DNA from: Sipunculus nudus
Taxonomy: Eukaryota; Annelida; Sipuncula; Golfingiida; Sipunculidae
Length of the DNA stretch: 64,000 nucleotides
Assembly (NCBI GenBank): GCA_026874595.1
Contig: CM049318.1
Span: forward strand, 22,607,456-22,671,455
Direction of reading: 5' to 3'
A model generated the notes under the pieces. It saw only the letters and a program-made list of their open reading frames with translations. It did no database searches and had not been told where the DNA came from. Position 1 is the first letter of the stretch; each line of letters opens with the position of its first letter. Below are positions 11,017 through 22,328 of this stretch, piece by piece. Made by a program: the position numbers and the translations under genes.

Positions 11017-13351
11017 ATTATTATTATTGTGGCGGTGGCAAGGTGGGATTAGAAGTCAGGGTGAATGTAACGCGATCACTTTTACACTGGTACTCGGACT
11101 TTTTTTTTAATTCGCACGTCTTGCTCCGCTGTTCAATTAATATATGGCTATGTTGATTATAAACATTTTAAAGCAATTTACATATTTTTTCTTTAGTTAT
11201 TGTTGGAATATGCTTGCATCGCTTTATTCTCATATAATGTCATGATTTTTTAACCAATGTACTTTGTATGCTGTTTGCCTTAATTAAATAAAGATCATGA
11301 TTCACTAAATAAAAAGGAATTCTCGTCTATTCCCCCCCCCCCAAAAAAAAAAAAAAAAAAAAAAAAACGATGTATGTTGTCTCGTGGGACCCAAAGCCGG
11401 GAGTTCTGGAGTACAAACTTCAGCTGAGTGGATGTGAATTTTTTTAACGGGCAGCCCCATCTCAGGTTGGGCGTTCTGCAGGCTAAATATGAGGGTCATG
11501 TTCCACGGCCGTTTATCACTCACAAATGCGAGAGACTTTATGGGGCTGTCCCACCTAGGCGACCCTAGAGGCGACTACAGGCGACCAAGCTGTCGCCTAA
11601 CGGTCGTCGAAAAACGGGAGACAGACATTCCACTCCGACAATAGTCTACGACAAGCTACAGCAGGTTGACCACTGTCTGACGACACGATACGCCAAGCTG
11701 CCGACAACCGGCGACACATCGCCGAGACAAAGGACAATCACCTACGACAAACTACGACCACGTCTCCGACAACTTACGACTACCCTAGCAACAACCTACG
11801 ACACCAGAAGTCATACTACGTCCACCCACGACAAGCTTCGACAAGTGCCTACCGTGTGCTATGTGAGGAGCCGGAGACAAGGATGGGCCCTGTATCATGT
11901 ACACCAGCCCATGATAGGACCTGCGACAACCCACGTCACCTGGCAACAGGACCTACGACATCCCACGTCACCTGGGACAGCCTACGACAGCACCTACGCC
12001 AGTAAAAGACAGGCTACACTCACTGGCGATAAAAACTTTCGCCTGAGAATTTGGAACATGTTGAAAATCAAGCTGCGACAGGTAAGAGGCCACGGTGTAA
12101 AGCGACTTCGGGCGACTACAGGCGACCATACAGGCGACCCCCCCCCCCCCCCCCCCCCCCTCGATGCACATTAGGCGAAAGCCAGGTCGCCCATTGTCGC
12201 CTTTAGAGTTGCCTGAGTGGGACAACTCCATTCCCCACTCGAGGGGCGTTGCTAGGTGTTTTGACGCAGTAATATAGATGACTACACACCCGGGACCAAC
12301 AGGTGTGTTCATACATACATAGACGATTGTATTAAATTTTTATCTGGACTTAAGTATATGTGATACCAAAATATATGTTTGATGAAGAGCGAGATGTTTC
12401 TGCAATGTCGTCAATGTATAATGGCAGCCAAACAAGTAACTGTTAAACCAAATGTATGATTTTTGAGTTTCGGCCACCTCATTGAAGAGTCTAGTACATT
12501 CCAACGAAGTATACGCATGGGTGCACGCAAATAAACATGTCGCTCGCATTTATATATATATATGCCACCATCCATGCACCCATCAACCCCCCCCGCCACA
12601 CACACACCCTTCCCCCGCCACACAGACACACACACACACACACTCCACGAAACGTTAAACACTGGCAACGCTCCAGCTGTACAGACATGCATGCATTAAT
12701 TTGTCCTTTAATGGTATATATATAGAAAGAAATGCAATGTGCGTGGTTTGTTATAAAACATTACCTGTCCAACTTGTTTGACATTCTGCGGCTCGAAGTA
12801 TAACTCCGGTGAACACGAGTGTGACCCTGCCCACGTGGAAAATATATAGCCACTCTGACCTTTTACCTGATGCAATAAAATATATACATAACATAATATT
12901 AATACATGTAATAACGTGTCAACGTAACATTAGATTATATAAGTAAAATTAAAATTATATATAAGAGTGTAATGGTATACAAGATACACATTATATCTGT
13001 ATGTCGATAGTGTGTGTTTACGTAGGGACATATCATTACAGATGAAGCGAGCAATTCCCTTCAATAACAATACTTAGTTTCTTTGTTTTAAACAAAATAT
13101 AAAAAAAAACTGGAATCTTTTTTTCAGAGCACTAAACTTTTTTCAGTTATTTCCCTTTAGCAGGCCTTGACTAAAGGCGGAGAAGTGAGAGCCCCATTAA
13201 TCGTATCCAGTCATAGCGAAAAAAATACTTATAGTAAAGAAATCATTACTTGTGATTATAAAAACAATAATTTAGCATTTTTTAATCACAGATACATTAC
13301 CTTACACAAAACACATACTAATTTAATTGTACATACCTGATCGTTCGCCAT
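3230..13351 (-). CDS. GULO: L-gulonolactone oxidase-like gene, copy A (12 exons, complete)
   Basis: Coding exons, 5' to 3' on the minus strand: 13351-13337, 12866-12765, 10261-10136, 9298-9204, 8323-8233, 7796-7611, 7257-7147, 5608-5532, 5112-4966, 4449-4288, 3782-3692, 3370-3230 (stop TAA 3232-3230). Together they give 1344 nt and 447 residues, the usual GULO length (about 440). Every junction is GT-AG and the frame closes throughout. The protein has an FAD-binding domain with [11 protein letters not shown]; His58 matches the histidine that binds FAD covalently in rat [17 protein letters not shown] follows, then an ALO domain with the E-x-R pair (Glu343, Arg345 in TEVRF), the HWAK box (398-401) and a C-terminal [19 protein letters not shown]. 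Exons 8-9 are strongly hydrophobic ([19 protein letters not shown] and onward), like the membrane-associated part of vertebrate GULO. Expected role: oxidation of L-gulono-1,4-lactone to ascorbate with release of H2O2. An AATAAA at 2940-2935 (minus strand) is a possible poly(A) signal. Introns hold a MITE (8380-8659), an ATT microsatellite, a SINE fragment and a TIR element. Confidence 0.92.
4853..4895. repeat. (TA)n microsatellite in intron 9 of copy A
   Basis: About 20 TA units lie 70 bp downstream of the exon 9 donor. The tandem produces spurious Ile-Tyr reading frames. Confidence 0.9.
5617..5679. repeat. (TA)n-(TG)n compound microsatellite
   Basis: TA repeats pass into TG repeats immediately upstream (on the gene strand) of the exon 8 acceptor at 5609-5610. 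On the minus strand the gene therefore has a CA/TA-rich tract where a polypyrimidine tract would normally lie. Confidence 0.9.
7868..7910. repeat. (AAT)n microsatellite
   Basis: A run of TAA/AAT trinucleotides in intron 5 of copy A, upstream of exon 6. Confidence 0.85.
8380..8659 (+). mobile_element. MITE with TGGTTCTCAGGC-type terminal repeats, copy 2 (decayed)
   Basis: This sits in intron 4 of GULO copy A. The left end (TTGCTCTCAGGC) and right end (GCCTGGGAACCA) are degenerate versions of the perfect inverted ends of the copy at 36422-36698. The interior aligns with that copy block by block: the ACCCCC run, CATCTTTC, TGATCAAATGACATTT, and the CCAGCACT near the right end. Confidence 0.7.
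10700..11030. repeat. Unclassified repeat-like segment ending in an (ATT)n tract
   Basis: About 90 bp of ATT/TAT trinucleotides (10937-11025) follow a moderately GC-rich stretch (GCGGCCGTAAAAGGCACA, about 10809). A SINE with a microsatellite tail could look like this, but I see no pol III boxes, so it stays unclassified. Confidence 0.35.
11330..11540 (+). mobile_element. SINE-like fragment related to the element at 47.8 kb
   Basis: After a C-run/A-run (11331-11366), the sequence from about 11390 shares AAGCCGGGAG, a GCGTTCTGCAGGCTAAAT block, GGTCATG and CACTCACA with 47866-47993 in the same order (there CGCTCTACAGACTAAAT, GGCCATG, CACTCACA). The internal promoter half is missing or too diverged to see. 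It lies directly against the TIR element at 11541. Confidence 0.5.
11541..12230. mobile_element. 690-bp non-autonomous DNA transposon with 35-bp terminal inverted repeats
   Basis: The left end (11541-11575) starts TGGGGCTGTCCCACC. The reverse complement of the right end (12230-12196) starts TGGAGTTGTCCCACT. The two 35-bp ends agree at all but about seven positions and both finish in AGGCGAC. Subterminal GGCGAC motifs recur inside both ends. The interior is a lattice of NCGACA/NCGACC motifs (TACGACA, TCCGACA, GCCGACA and others) spaced roughly 10-20 bp apart, and it contains a C homopolymer (12138-12160). There is no transposase and no clear target duplication. It sits in intron 2 of GULO copy A. 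Confidence 0.72.
12578..12645. repeat. C-rich and (CA)n low-complexity tract
   Basis: Runs of C, CACA and CCGCCACA lie in intron 2 of copy A, close to exon 2. Short open frames here are a product of the repeat. Confidence 0.75.
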
Positions 13352-13965
13352 GACGGTTATGGTCTGAATTCTACACGAATGTTCATCTCTGGCTCACTCT
13401 CCCTTCAGTCAGAAAACAAATGAGGTCACACATATAAATAAGTTGTTTATAGTTGTTCTAAGGACAGGTAGCACAATTAAGAAGGTGCGAGCGAGTGTTA
13501 TTTTGTGTTTACCTTTATACATGTGTATAGTTGTTCGTGGAATGTTGTGGAATCTTCCCGGATAAAATACATTTACTCGCTTCAGGCCTTTAAGTGGGGG
13601 ATAATATCGAAGAATCGAAACTAAGAGCACAAATTAGAAACATTAATTAAGATCAGGTCCTCTGACGCAAAAAAAAAAAAAAACCACGACAAGTAGAAGC
13701 GACGACACCTGTAGAACAACTCATTTGTTTTGTGTGGCCTAATCAATGATGTGCATCGTTCCGCTGTGTACATGGCAACCTGCCATTATGGTTTGCTACT
13801 ATCCCCGTCACGTATTCAAATATAGTAAACATTACACTGGTGACTCAGATATATTTCCACGGTTTCATTTCAATATATTTGAACAAGAAAGCTCATTCAG
13901 CAACTGCTGTTTATTGCAACGCATGTCATAATTATACTAATTAGGCATTAGGCCAAAAAAAGGTA
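13352..13965. other. 5' flank of GULO copy A
   Basis: This is the expected promoter region of copy A, which reads leftward from 13351. I see no confident TATA or CCAAT element and no other gene. A short A-run lies at 13669-13683. Confidence 0.4.
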
Positions 13966-14103
13966 TGGTTGCCAGGAACCTTTTTTTCAGAAACCGGTGC
14001 GGGCGGGCTATATTTTATTTAACCTCTTTTATATTTTTCGATAAAAAAGGCATATGATCAGGAAAAGCATGAAAATAACAAAATTGTTTTGCTAAATAGA
14101 CCA
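13966..14103 (-). mobile_element. MITE of the TGGTT...AACCA family, copy 3 (internally deleted, inverted)
   Basis: Flanked by TA on both sides (13964-13965 and 14104-14105). The sequence CCGGTGCGGGCGGGC ... GCATATGATCAGGAAAAGCATG matches the reverse complement of the right half of the copy at 36422-36698. The inner half is missing, giving 138 bp instead of 277. Confidence 0.6.
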
Positions 14104-14698
14104 TACCTTTTAGTTTTGGGCCTGATAAACATATTATTGCTGTCTTCATTTTACCCCACCTTTAAGTAGCATTATCAGTTGAAAATGTGAAAACAGGTGG
14201 TTTACATTGCAATTTCGTGCATTTTAAAGAATATTTTCGGCTGATTTCGACGTTGTTTATTTCATTGAAATTGATCAAATACTTCCAGAGATATGCAGAA
14301 TCGAAGATGCATTAACATGTCGACGTAATTATATACAGGGAAATATACCAGATATAGTGTGACCCACTTTTATGAATTTTCAGCATATATTTATACTGTC
14401 TTTGTAGAAACCTAACTATTTTAAGATATATCCATGACATTTGCCACTTAATAGTAAACTTTTATGGATTATCCATTTCTGGTATTTTAAAAGATCTTAT
14501 ATGCATATTTTCTGTTAACTGCTTTCAAAAGAAATATCATGGTCCCAGTTTAGTTCGCGATGGTTTAAAAAAATTAGGTGAATAAGTCGCCTTGACTACA
14601 GAGGAGAGCATTCTTTTAAATGTATCGAGATACACAATATCACTATTATTAACAGAACGTTTAAGTTATGCGTAAATCACAAGTTTATATTATTAATA

Positions 14699-17464
14699 AA
14701 ACAAGGGACCCATGGGTCACGGCGCTCAGCTGAAGTTTGAATTTTTTTCAATGGCAAAATATGCAAAATATTCTATTGTAATGTTTATCATATATATAAG
14801 CATATGAGAAGCTAATAGGAAAGGGGCCCTCCTACTTAGTTATAGTAAAGTTCAAAATATATGACTGCAAAACTAATACTCTGACAAGACTGTCATGAAG
14901 TAAAACAGTATAAGTTTTGAGATACTGTGATGTATATGAATAATTTACAGATGGACAGGCAAGTGGAAAGAATGGACTGATACCTTTATTTCAATTTCAA
15001 GGGAATAATGCATTAAATATTATATTAAGACCTATTTTTTAACATGTCCACTTTTTCCATTAATAGTTTTTATCAGATTCATTTTTTTTTATTTACAAGT
15101 AAAAATCTGAAAATATAAGTTAAAAATATCAGAGTTCTAAGTTGCAATCTTTATTTATCCAGAGTGTTGCTGATATAAGGGTTATATTATGCATACCCAT
15201 TTATTTAATTATTTTTAAATCACAAATGTTTAAACTGAATTTAAAAGAAAATAATGCGAATTCTTTTTCTGATGAACATCCACACCTTCATAGAAATACA
15301 CCACTTTGTGGACACAGTTTAATGTGCACTTTAATCCTTGTACCCCTGATGGTACAATACAAAATCTAAAATGTAGCATAGCCTAGAATGGGAAAGAATA
15401 AAATACAGAAAATTATAACATTCATCAAGTTTATGCACCATCTGGGGAATGGGGAGGGGGGAGAGTACAGGGCAGAGGAGAAACTTGCTAGTAGTGGCCA
15501 AGATGAGCCAAGGCAAGCTGCCTGGAGTTGTTACATAAGACAAGTGAAGGCTGTACTACTAGGTGGGCTTGATGTAACAACACTTGACATGGTGTATGAA
15601 AATTTGAATAAAAGCTACTCTTATCAATCAATTCTTTTGAAATTTCAGATTTTAAAAGATTAAATCCTTATGTATATATGCTGTGAAAAAAAAATAAACA
15701 GTGCTTACAGGAAAAAAAACGTGCCTTTGCCAAATTTTGACAAAATTTATTGTATTGATTATGATACTGATTTTTTATTTAAGCTAATAACTTAAACAAG
15801 GGCTCAATGACTGGAGGGGGGGGGGGGAGAGTTACAACACCTTTGGATATAAATACAGAATATGGAATTAATTCAATGGTGCTTAGAGGTGACTGGTGGG
15901 AGTTACAGCACCTCTGCATATACGTAAATGATAAAATTTAATTTAAATGAAATTATTTTTAAATATTTAAAAACAGACAGAGAGATCGAAAACAAAGCAA
16001 ATATCTTTAATTTCCATTCTACTGGGACAGGAAAATAATGAACAAATATTTGTATTTGATCCTATTTTTTCTTTCGTTAAGTCATTTTTTTTAAGTTTAT
16101 AAATTTTACTATATATTCACAGTATATCAAATATATCTGAATATTTAAATTGATTCACAAATCTAAATTGCATCAAAATTTATACTTATTGAGTCAGGAA
16201 ACATCACATTATGCACACAGAAATATTCTTTTTTTTATATAAAATATATTTTTAAACTTGCAAAGCTATGAATATATGAAAATAACACTCAAATATTCAC
16301 AATTTTAAATTGCACCTTTATTTATCCATGCTTTGTTTCATATATTATCAAATTGTGCCCTTCTGATGGGGTAATATTTTGTTCAATTATTTAAAAGGAA
16401 ATAATTTCTTAAAAATGCTACATCAGAACAACGTGGCATCTCTTGGATTACTTCTTGAATTAATATTTCAAGAAAAGTCTTGCACATTGGATCAAAAACA
16501 GCTTTACATTTAAAGAAATACAGTTGACAATAACAAACCATGTATTGCAATATAATTGGTGATGGTGGTGGTGGGGGGAACTGGGGGTGGGGTGGGGGGG
16601 ATAGTTAGGGTAGGGCCCATGAGAATAAGTGTATGTTTATTACAACAGGGGTGTTCTGCCAGTACTGCATAACTAATAAGGTTACCTAGGAAAGGCTGTA
16701 GTGAGCAAGAGTGGGGTCTCGGATATACAAAATGCAAATAAATTAGAGCATCTGAAAACTTAAATAATTAGAATAATTTTTTTAGCTTTTACTTTCAAGT
16801 TTCAGAATTCAACAGAATAAATCCACATGTATCCCGGCCGTGAAAAAAAAATAAATATACTTACGAGTAAAAAACGTGCCAAGGTCAAATTTGGGCAAAA
16901 TTTAGAGTACCATTTTTTTTATTTTTGCTAATATTAAAAAAAATTAAAAAGATTTTTATCTAATTTTGGGTATACAATTGAATTTTGATTAATTAAAGTT
17001 ATATTACTGAATAAAAGTCCCTAGCTTTTTTTTGGTGTTAAGTGACCAAATATTTTTCCTGATTTTTTACATAGTGCAATATGTTTTGGCCCATTACTTT
17101 TTTAAATTATATAATACAGACCTTATTTCTGGCATGTACATAGGAACTATATAGAGAAATATTTATTGTAAATATGAGGAAAACCAGATGAGTGGTTTTG
17201 ATATTAGCCAGTCCTGAAGTGTGAAAATAAGCTTTATAAAAATTGAGGTTTTTCCTTAATTTCTTAAAAGAAACTAAGTCGCAAAGACCCAGTTTTCGGC
17301 TTGGTAGGAGATCTTGGGGACATCTAACATTATGCCGAATTTTGGATTCCTAGGTCTTACGGTTTCAAAACGTGCCACATCTACGGACGGACGGACAGAC
17401 GGACGGACGACGGACATGGACCACGACTATAGCTAAGATGACTTATAGTCAGCTGAGCTAAAAA
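14699..17464 (+). repeat. Dispersed repeat with GGACGG tail, long tandem copy (unit 1)
   Basis: The left end reads ACAAGGGACCCATGGGTCAC followed by GGCGCTCAGCTGA. The right end has a run of GGACGGACGGAC, then ACTATAGCTAAGATGACTTA and TAGTCAGCTGAGCTAAAA. Related left or right ends occur at 38338-38597 and 51434-52410. Inside, a block with a cgtgcc...aaattttg core occurs at about 15708 and again at about 16868, so the copy is itself built of repeated sub-units. No coding capacity is recognisable. Confidence 0.6.
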
Positions 17465-19006
17465 GTACAGCTAGACTGGTAGACAAACAAAGCTGATAAT
17501 ATATGAAGCTTCACTTATTTCTTAATTTCTTTTATTATATCATTTTTTTAGTTTTTCATCTGTAATATTACACATCTGAACATATGAAAGTTACTTTCAA
17601 TTTTCAGACTTTAAAAGCTTAAATCCATACACATACAGCATATGAAAGTTATTTAAACAATGCTTACATGAAAATTTCAAAATAAATATATATTTATTGA
17701 TAACAGACAGATGATGCACGGACAGAGCTGATCACTTGATGTTCCATTCCCCGTGGCAAGAATATGTTTCAATTAGATCTAAATTTTTCTAGTCCAATTT
17801 TTTTAATTAAATAAATTGTAGACATTTGCAATAAAAACTAATGTCCCAGTAGACAGGTGAAAAGGAATCAATGGCAGCGGGGGGGGGGGGGGGATGACGG
17901 TGGGATTAACAACACTTCTGCATATACATTAAGGGCAAACAAAGCCTGATCTCAAATTTTGCTGAGGCTGGAAAATAATAAACACATGTTTGTATTAGAT
18001 CCTCATTTTTTTTATTTTAAGTTTATATTTCTATACATTTCCAATATAACACATATATCTTAATAAAAATGTGATTCATAAATCTAAATTGCATCATCAT
18101 CATAAATCTCAATGTTGTCAGATAACACCACATAATGCATACAAATGTATATCTATATATTCACTGGGGGGTATGAGAACAACTGTACACCTGTCACAGC
18201 AGGGGATCTCCCGCAGTGACTGTAACCCTGGCATAACTAACTTCCAGTGACCAGGAGTGGCCTACCTGCATCTGTAACAAAGCAATTGACTACAATAAAG
18301 ACTCAAGAAAAATTTCAATATCTAGCCTAATTTTTAACCTTTTATTTTCAAATTTCAGATTTAAACAAAATAAATACTTATGTTTACATGGTGTTAAAAT
18401 AAAACTAACAGTACTCACAGGAAAAAAAGTGCCATGGTCAAAGTTGGGCAAAATTTAAGGCACTGATTTTATGTTTATGCTGAAAACTTACAAAATTCAG
18501 ATTTTATTTTGGGTATACAATTCAATCTTAATTAAACAAAGTTATATACTTGAAACAAATTCTCCAGCTACAAAAATGTTCATGTAATGTGAGTATATAT
18601 TTTTCCTGATTTTTACAAAGTCCATTATGTTTGGGCCCATAACATAAAGAAATTACATTTTACAGACTTTATTTCTGGCATGTATATAGGAAATATATAG
18701 AAGAATACTTCTGATAAGTATTAGGAAAAACAGATAAGTGGTTTTGATATTAGGCAGTCCTGAAGTGTGATAATAGGTTTTTAATGGAAATTTGAGGTTT
18801 TTCCTTAAGTTTTCGAAGGAACGAAGTCGCAGTAACCCAGTTTTCAGTTTGGTAAGAGATTTTTGGGACATATAACAGTATGCCAAATTTTAGATTCGTA
18901 GGGCCAACGGTGTCTAAAAGTGCCTGTCTTACGGACGGACGGCAGGACAGACAGACGGACAATGGACCATGACTATAGCTCAGATGACTTATCACAGCTG
19001 AGCTAA
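17465..19006 (+). repeat. Dispersed repeat with GGACGG tail, unit 2 (tandem to unit 1)
   Basis: The segment 18409-19006 repeats 16850-17464 in the same order: the gtgcca...gggcaaaattta block, CTGGCATGTA near 18676, TTTTGATATTAG, CAGTCCTGAAGTGTGA, AAGTCGCA, the GGACGGACGG run, ATGACTTAT and CAGCTGAGCTAA. An upstream stretch (18070-18150) parallels 16150-16220. The two units therefore lie head to tail, about 1.55 kb apart. Confidence 0.6.
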
Positions 19007-19879
19007 TGATATCTTTTATCTTATACACCTGCAATGAACCAAATTTTCACTCGTTCCATTTCCCCATGATCCTTTAAAAATTGTGAAGATTTTTACAGGC
19101 ATATAAAATAATTCAAATAATAAAGAAAATACTTTGTATAGTTTATTACATATTTAGGCATTGGTTGGATCGTGAACATAGAACCCTCGCAAAACGCTGA
19201 AAAAAGTAGAAATCGCAAAGTTTTTCAACCGCGCCAATATGAAACAAACCACGACACTTGGTTTTATCATCCATCAATTCACATATTTACATAATAATAA
19301 AAAAACAAAGAACGAATGACTAGAGTGGAACCTATCTGACCATCTGTCTAATAAGACCGCATGACTATTGTAACCACCTTACAGTGGACCAAAAGCACTC
19401 ACATTTTATATAATTGACCTGTCTAATAAGACCTCCCGTGAATGAGACAGTCCGATTATAGATGTTTTTTTTTCAAATACGGTTCACTGTATATACCAGG
19501 GGCGGTTGGAGGATTTAATAATTTCAAGTTTAAGCGTGTTTTTGCTATTTCACAGTGCTTAATAAGTGGAAGGAAAAATTGCCCCTTGCCCCCCCCCCCC
19601 CCCCCAAAGTCCCATATGTATACACAAGAAGACAATAAAATAAAATAATAACACAACATATAAGACGTAAAATAGTACGTAGGTGGTTCTTTCCGCACAA
19701 CACACTGAAAACATCGGGTTGTCAAATCGACAACTTTAAGGTTGTCAAAAGGGTGTACCTAAAATAACAACCTAGTCTGTCAAAATATCAATTTAACCCT
19801 CTAGGGTTGGCAAAAGGGTTGTCAAATGTTTGCTGTGACAACATATAGATTTTCATGGACCTGGCAGGTTCATCCGTAT

Positions 19880-19881
<2 letters not shown>

Positions 19882-19938
<57 letters not shown>

Positions 19939-19940
19939 AT

Positions 19941-20001
<61 letters not shown>
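19882..20001. repeat. (CT)n-(TA)n compound microsatellite
   Basis: About 12 CT units are followed by roughly 45 TA units broken once by ACATG. The Ser-Leu and Tyr-Ile frames across it on both strands are not genes. Confidence 0.92.
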
Positions 20002-20004
<3 letters not shown>

Positions 20005-22063
20005 AATCATAATAACAGACATTTTCATGTAGAACGTATATTTATTAAAACCAAGTGGTCGTGTAACTTGTGATACGTGTATTTGTCTGCACCAGTTTTA
20101 CGACTGATTATTCCTAACAACGTAGACAGGGTTGTTTCTGAGTGTGTTTCATTGTTTCAGCAAAGAGTAAGAGTGTAGCTTTATTATATCGTCATCCACC
20201 TCAGCTTCCTCTCTGGCAAGTAGTTTACCACTCTAAGGTTAGGTTCACGGCTAACCTCGTGACGATCATATAACTCTCTCTTCATTTTCTGCTTCTGTAC
20301 TTGAACAATAGACTTGCCTTGGTCACTCCTTCCACTCGGGGTTACAAATTTGTAACGAATAATTGTGTTTTTTTGTTTGAAAATACAAAAAAAACTTGTG
20401 AAATTCCATGAAAAACACATGCAGTCCACGATTTACGGAATGGAACAGAACAAAGATATAAAATTTGTGTTAATATTTTAATGGGGTGAATGTTTCATGA
20501 CATAATTTATAGTAATAAACTTATTTCAACATGTGCGATTTGTTAAATTTTTATTTTAGCCACTGTTCCGCGTTCCGTGTTTTAGGGCAGCCTCGGAAGA
20601 CCCCCCCCCCCCCCCCCCAGGAGGTGTGAGTGAGGCCTTTTGTTTTAACTTTGCCGAACTGATTTCAAAAGGCCGAAGCGTAGTGAATGCGTGGTCGCTT
20701 GCCAAAGCCGGCGGTCGCGCTGCCGGCGCCAAGGAGCCAAAGGCCTGATACTTCACGGATGTTCAGCATGTTCTCGCCTGGGGCGGTACAGTGCTGTGTT
20801 TTGACAATCATAGCCATTTCCACCCTCCGACTCCCCGTTGGGGGGAAATAATCTGGAGATACGTTTTCAGTGCATTATTTGGGGCATTGCCTAGATGTCA
20901 AATGTCACATTGCCTGACGGTTTAACCTTCCCCTGATGAACACAGACGTCTTTTGGAACCCCCCCCCCCCCGACTTACCTCACCGTGGATGTCTCCTGGC
21001 TATTTTAATCCCAGCTCGTTCGTGTTAACAGAAACGCACCCGTTGGTTGTATACGTAACAAGCATACGTGACATGCTTCCCGACAAGCACATACTGTTGG
21101 CACAGGCAATTAAGAAAGCATTACTAATCGCCGTGAACAATGACGTAAAAACGCGACCCGTAAATAGATATACAAACAAACATTGTCCAATATGTGATTT
21201 GTTGCCAGTTAATTAATTCTTTGACTGAACAAAGTTAAACTTCGCTGTGCCAAATGTGAACGGAACCAATTCGGCGAGACGCCCTCCACGGCCAAGCCAG
21301 GACAACATGGTTCTAAGGCCTAAATAATTATACCAATCATTATAAAACAACTGTTCCAAGGATCGGATGAAAATATTTACTGGGTCAATTTTTTAAAATA
21401 AAAACATGAAATAGCCTTGTTTTACTTTTCCTATGATTAAATATATTATTAAAATACGCAGTCAGGTGGTGCAATAGGTCCTTTATTTCCCATCTTTCCT
21501 GAGGTCCAGTTTTTCGTGAGAAAACCGATCGTCTGTTTCAACTGCCCGTATGGACGTTTCCGAGTCTATTTTCCTTGGTGACGCTTCATGTTTATTTTTT
21601 TCAGTATAAATGGTAGAACATGCAAAAAAAAAGCGCCTTCTTTGGGCAGATAATTTTATTGGCGCAATTGTGGACAACTTATTCTTCGTCCTCTGTACAG
21701 TGGGTACATCTGAGCCGGTTTTAGTCCACGGAGGTGTCGCCGGGGCCTCCGAGAGGGGGGTGGGGGGGGGGGGACCGAAATGGGGCCAGGCCTGGCGAAA
21801 AATTTCCAAAAGGCATAAAAATGTTGGAAGTATGGAAGACTCTTCTAAATTATTTATTTAAGTGACATATTGTTCTTAATCCGGATTCCGGTGTGCAAAG
21901 AAAGGGCCCGGCCGACCAGGATTTTCACAGCTGCACAACAGAAGTTGACCTATTGGTAACGTGTAATTAATTTTAATATGTGCCACGCGTGTTTTTAAAT
22001 TTGATTTTCTCGGGTTTTTCATGACGTGTATTCCTAATTAAACCGTCTTTTCATAGTTTTTTT

Positions 22064-22064
<1 letters not shown>

Positions 22065-22105
<41 letters not shown>

Positions 22106-22108
22106 ATA

Positions 22109-22139
<31 letters not shown>

Positions 22140-22155
22140 CAATAATAATAATAGT
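22065..22155. repeat. (TA)n-(TAA)n compound microsatellite
   Basis: TA repeats grade into TAA/AAT repeats about 170 bp left of the retrotransposon. Confidence 0.88.
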
Positions 22156-22328
22156 GCTGGGAGGGGGCAGGGGCCCGGCAACGTTTTTGTAGCTTTAAAA
22201 GAATCCTTTCGGAGGCCCTGGGTCTCGCATATCGTTTTGGAGAGGATTTGTTTAATGGAGTAATATTTTGCCAATTTGGGATGACAAAAGCATCCGTTAT
22301 CAAATATCACGGCATAAAGGTGTTTATG

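Larger units (their letters stand above)
19007..22328. other. Repeat-rich intergenic DNA without a recognisable gene
   Basis: This holds two copies of a TGTCTAATAAGACC motif 79 bp apart (19346 and 19425), a cluster of GTTGTCA motifs (19715-19850), C/G homopolymers at about 19590, 20600, 20960 and 21765, and two large TA-rich microsatellites. GC-rich stretches at 20560-20750 and 21620-21790 give short open frames rich in Gly, Pro or Ala with no known motif. I cannot support a gene here. Confidence 0.5.

Noticed and set aside
11845-12312. Overlapping open frames of 109 and 114 codons on both strands
   Set aside because: They lie within the CGACA-rich TIR element and run through its C homopolymer. 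No domain is recognisable, and openness on both strands reflects composition.
790-13351. FMO and GULO copy A as a functional flavoenzyme cluster
   Set aside because: Both are flavoproteins on the same strand, but animal genes of this kind are not co-transcribed and nothing else links them.
14699-19006. CRISPR array or satellite in the repeated region
   Set aside because: Units are over 1 kb, diverged and without regular spacers, and the genome is eukaryotic.
20184-20429. 81-codon minus-strand open frame with a basic middle section
   Set aside because: Nothing I can assign, and no neighbouring exons with matching phases.
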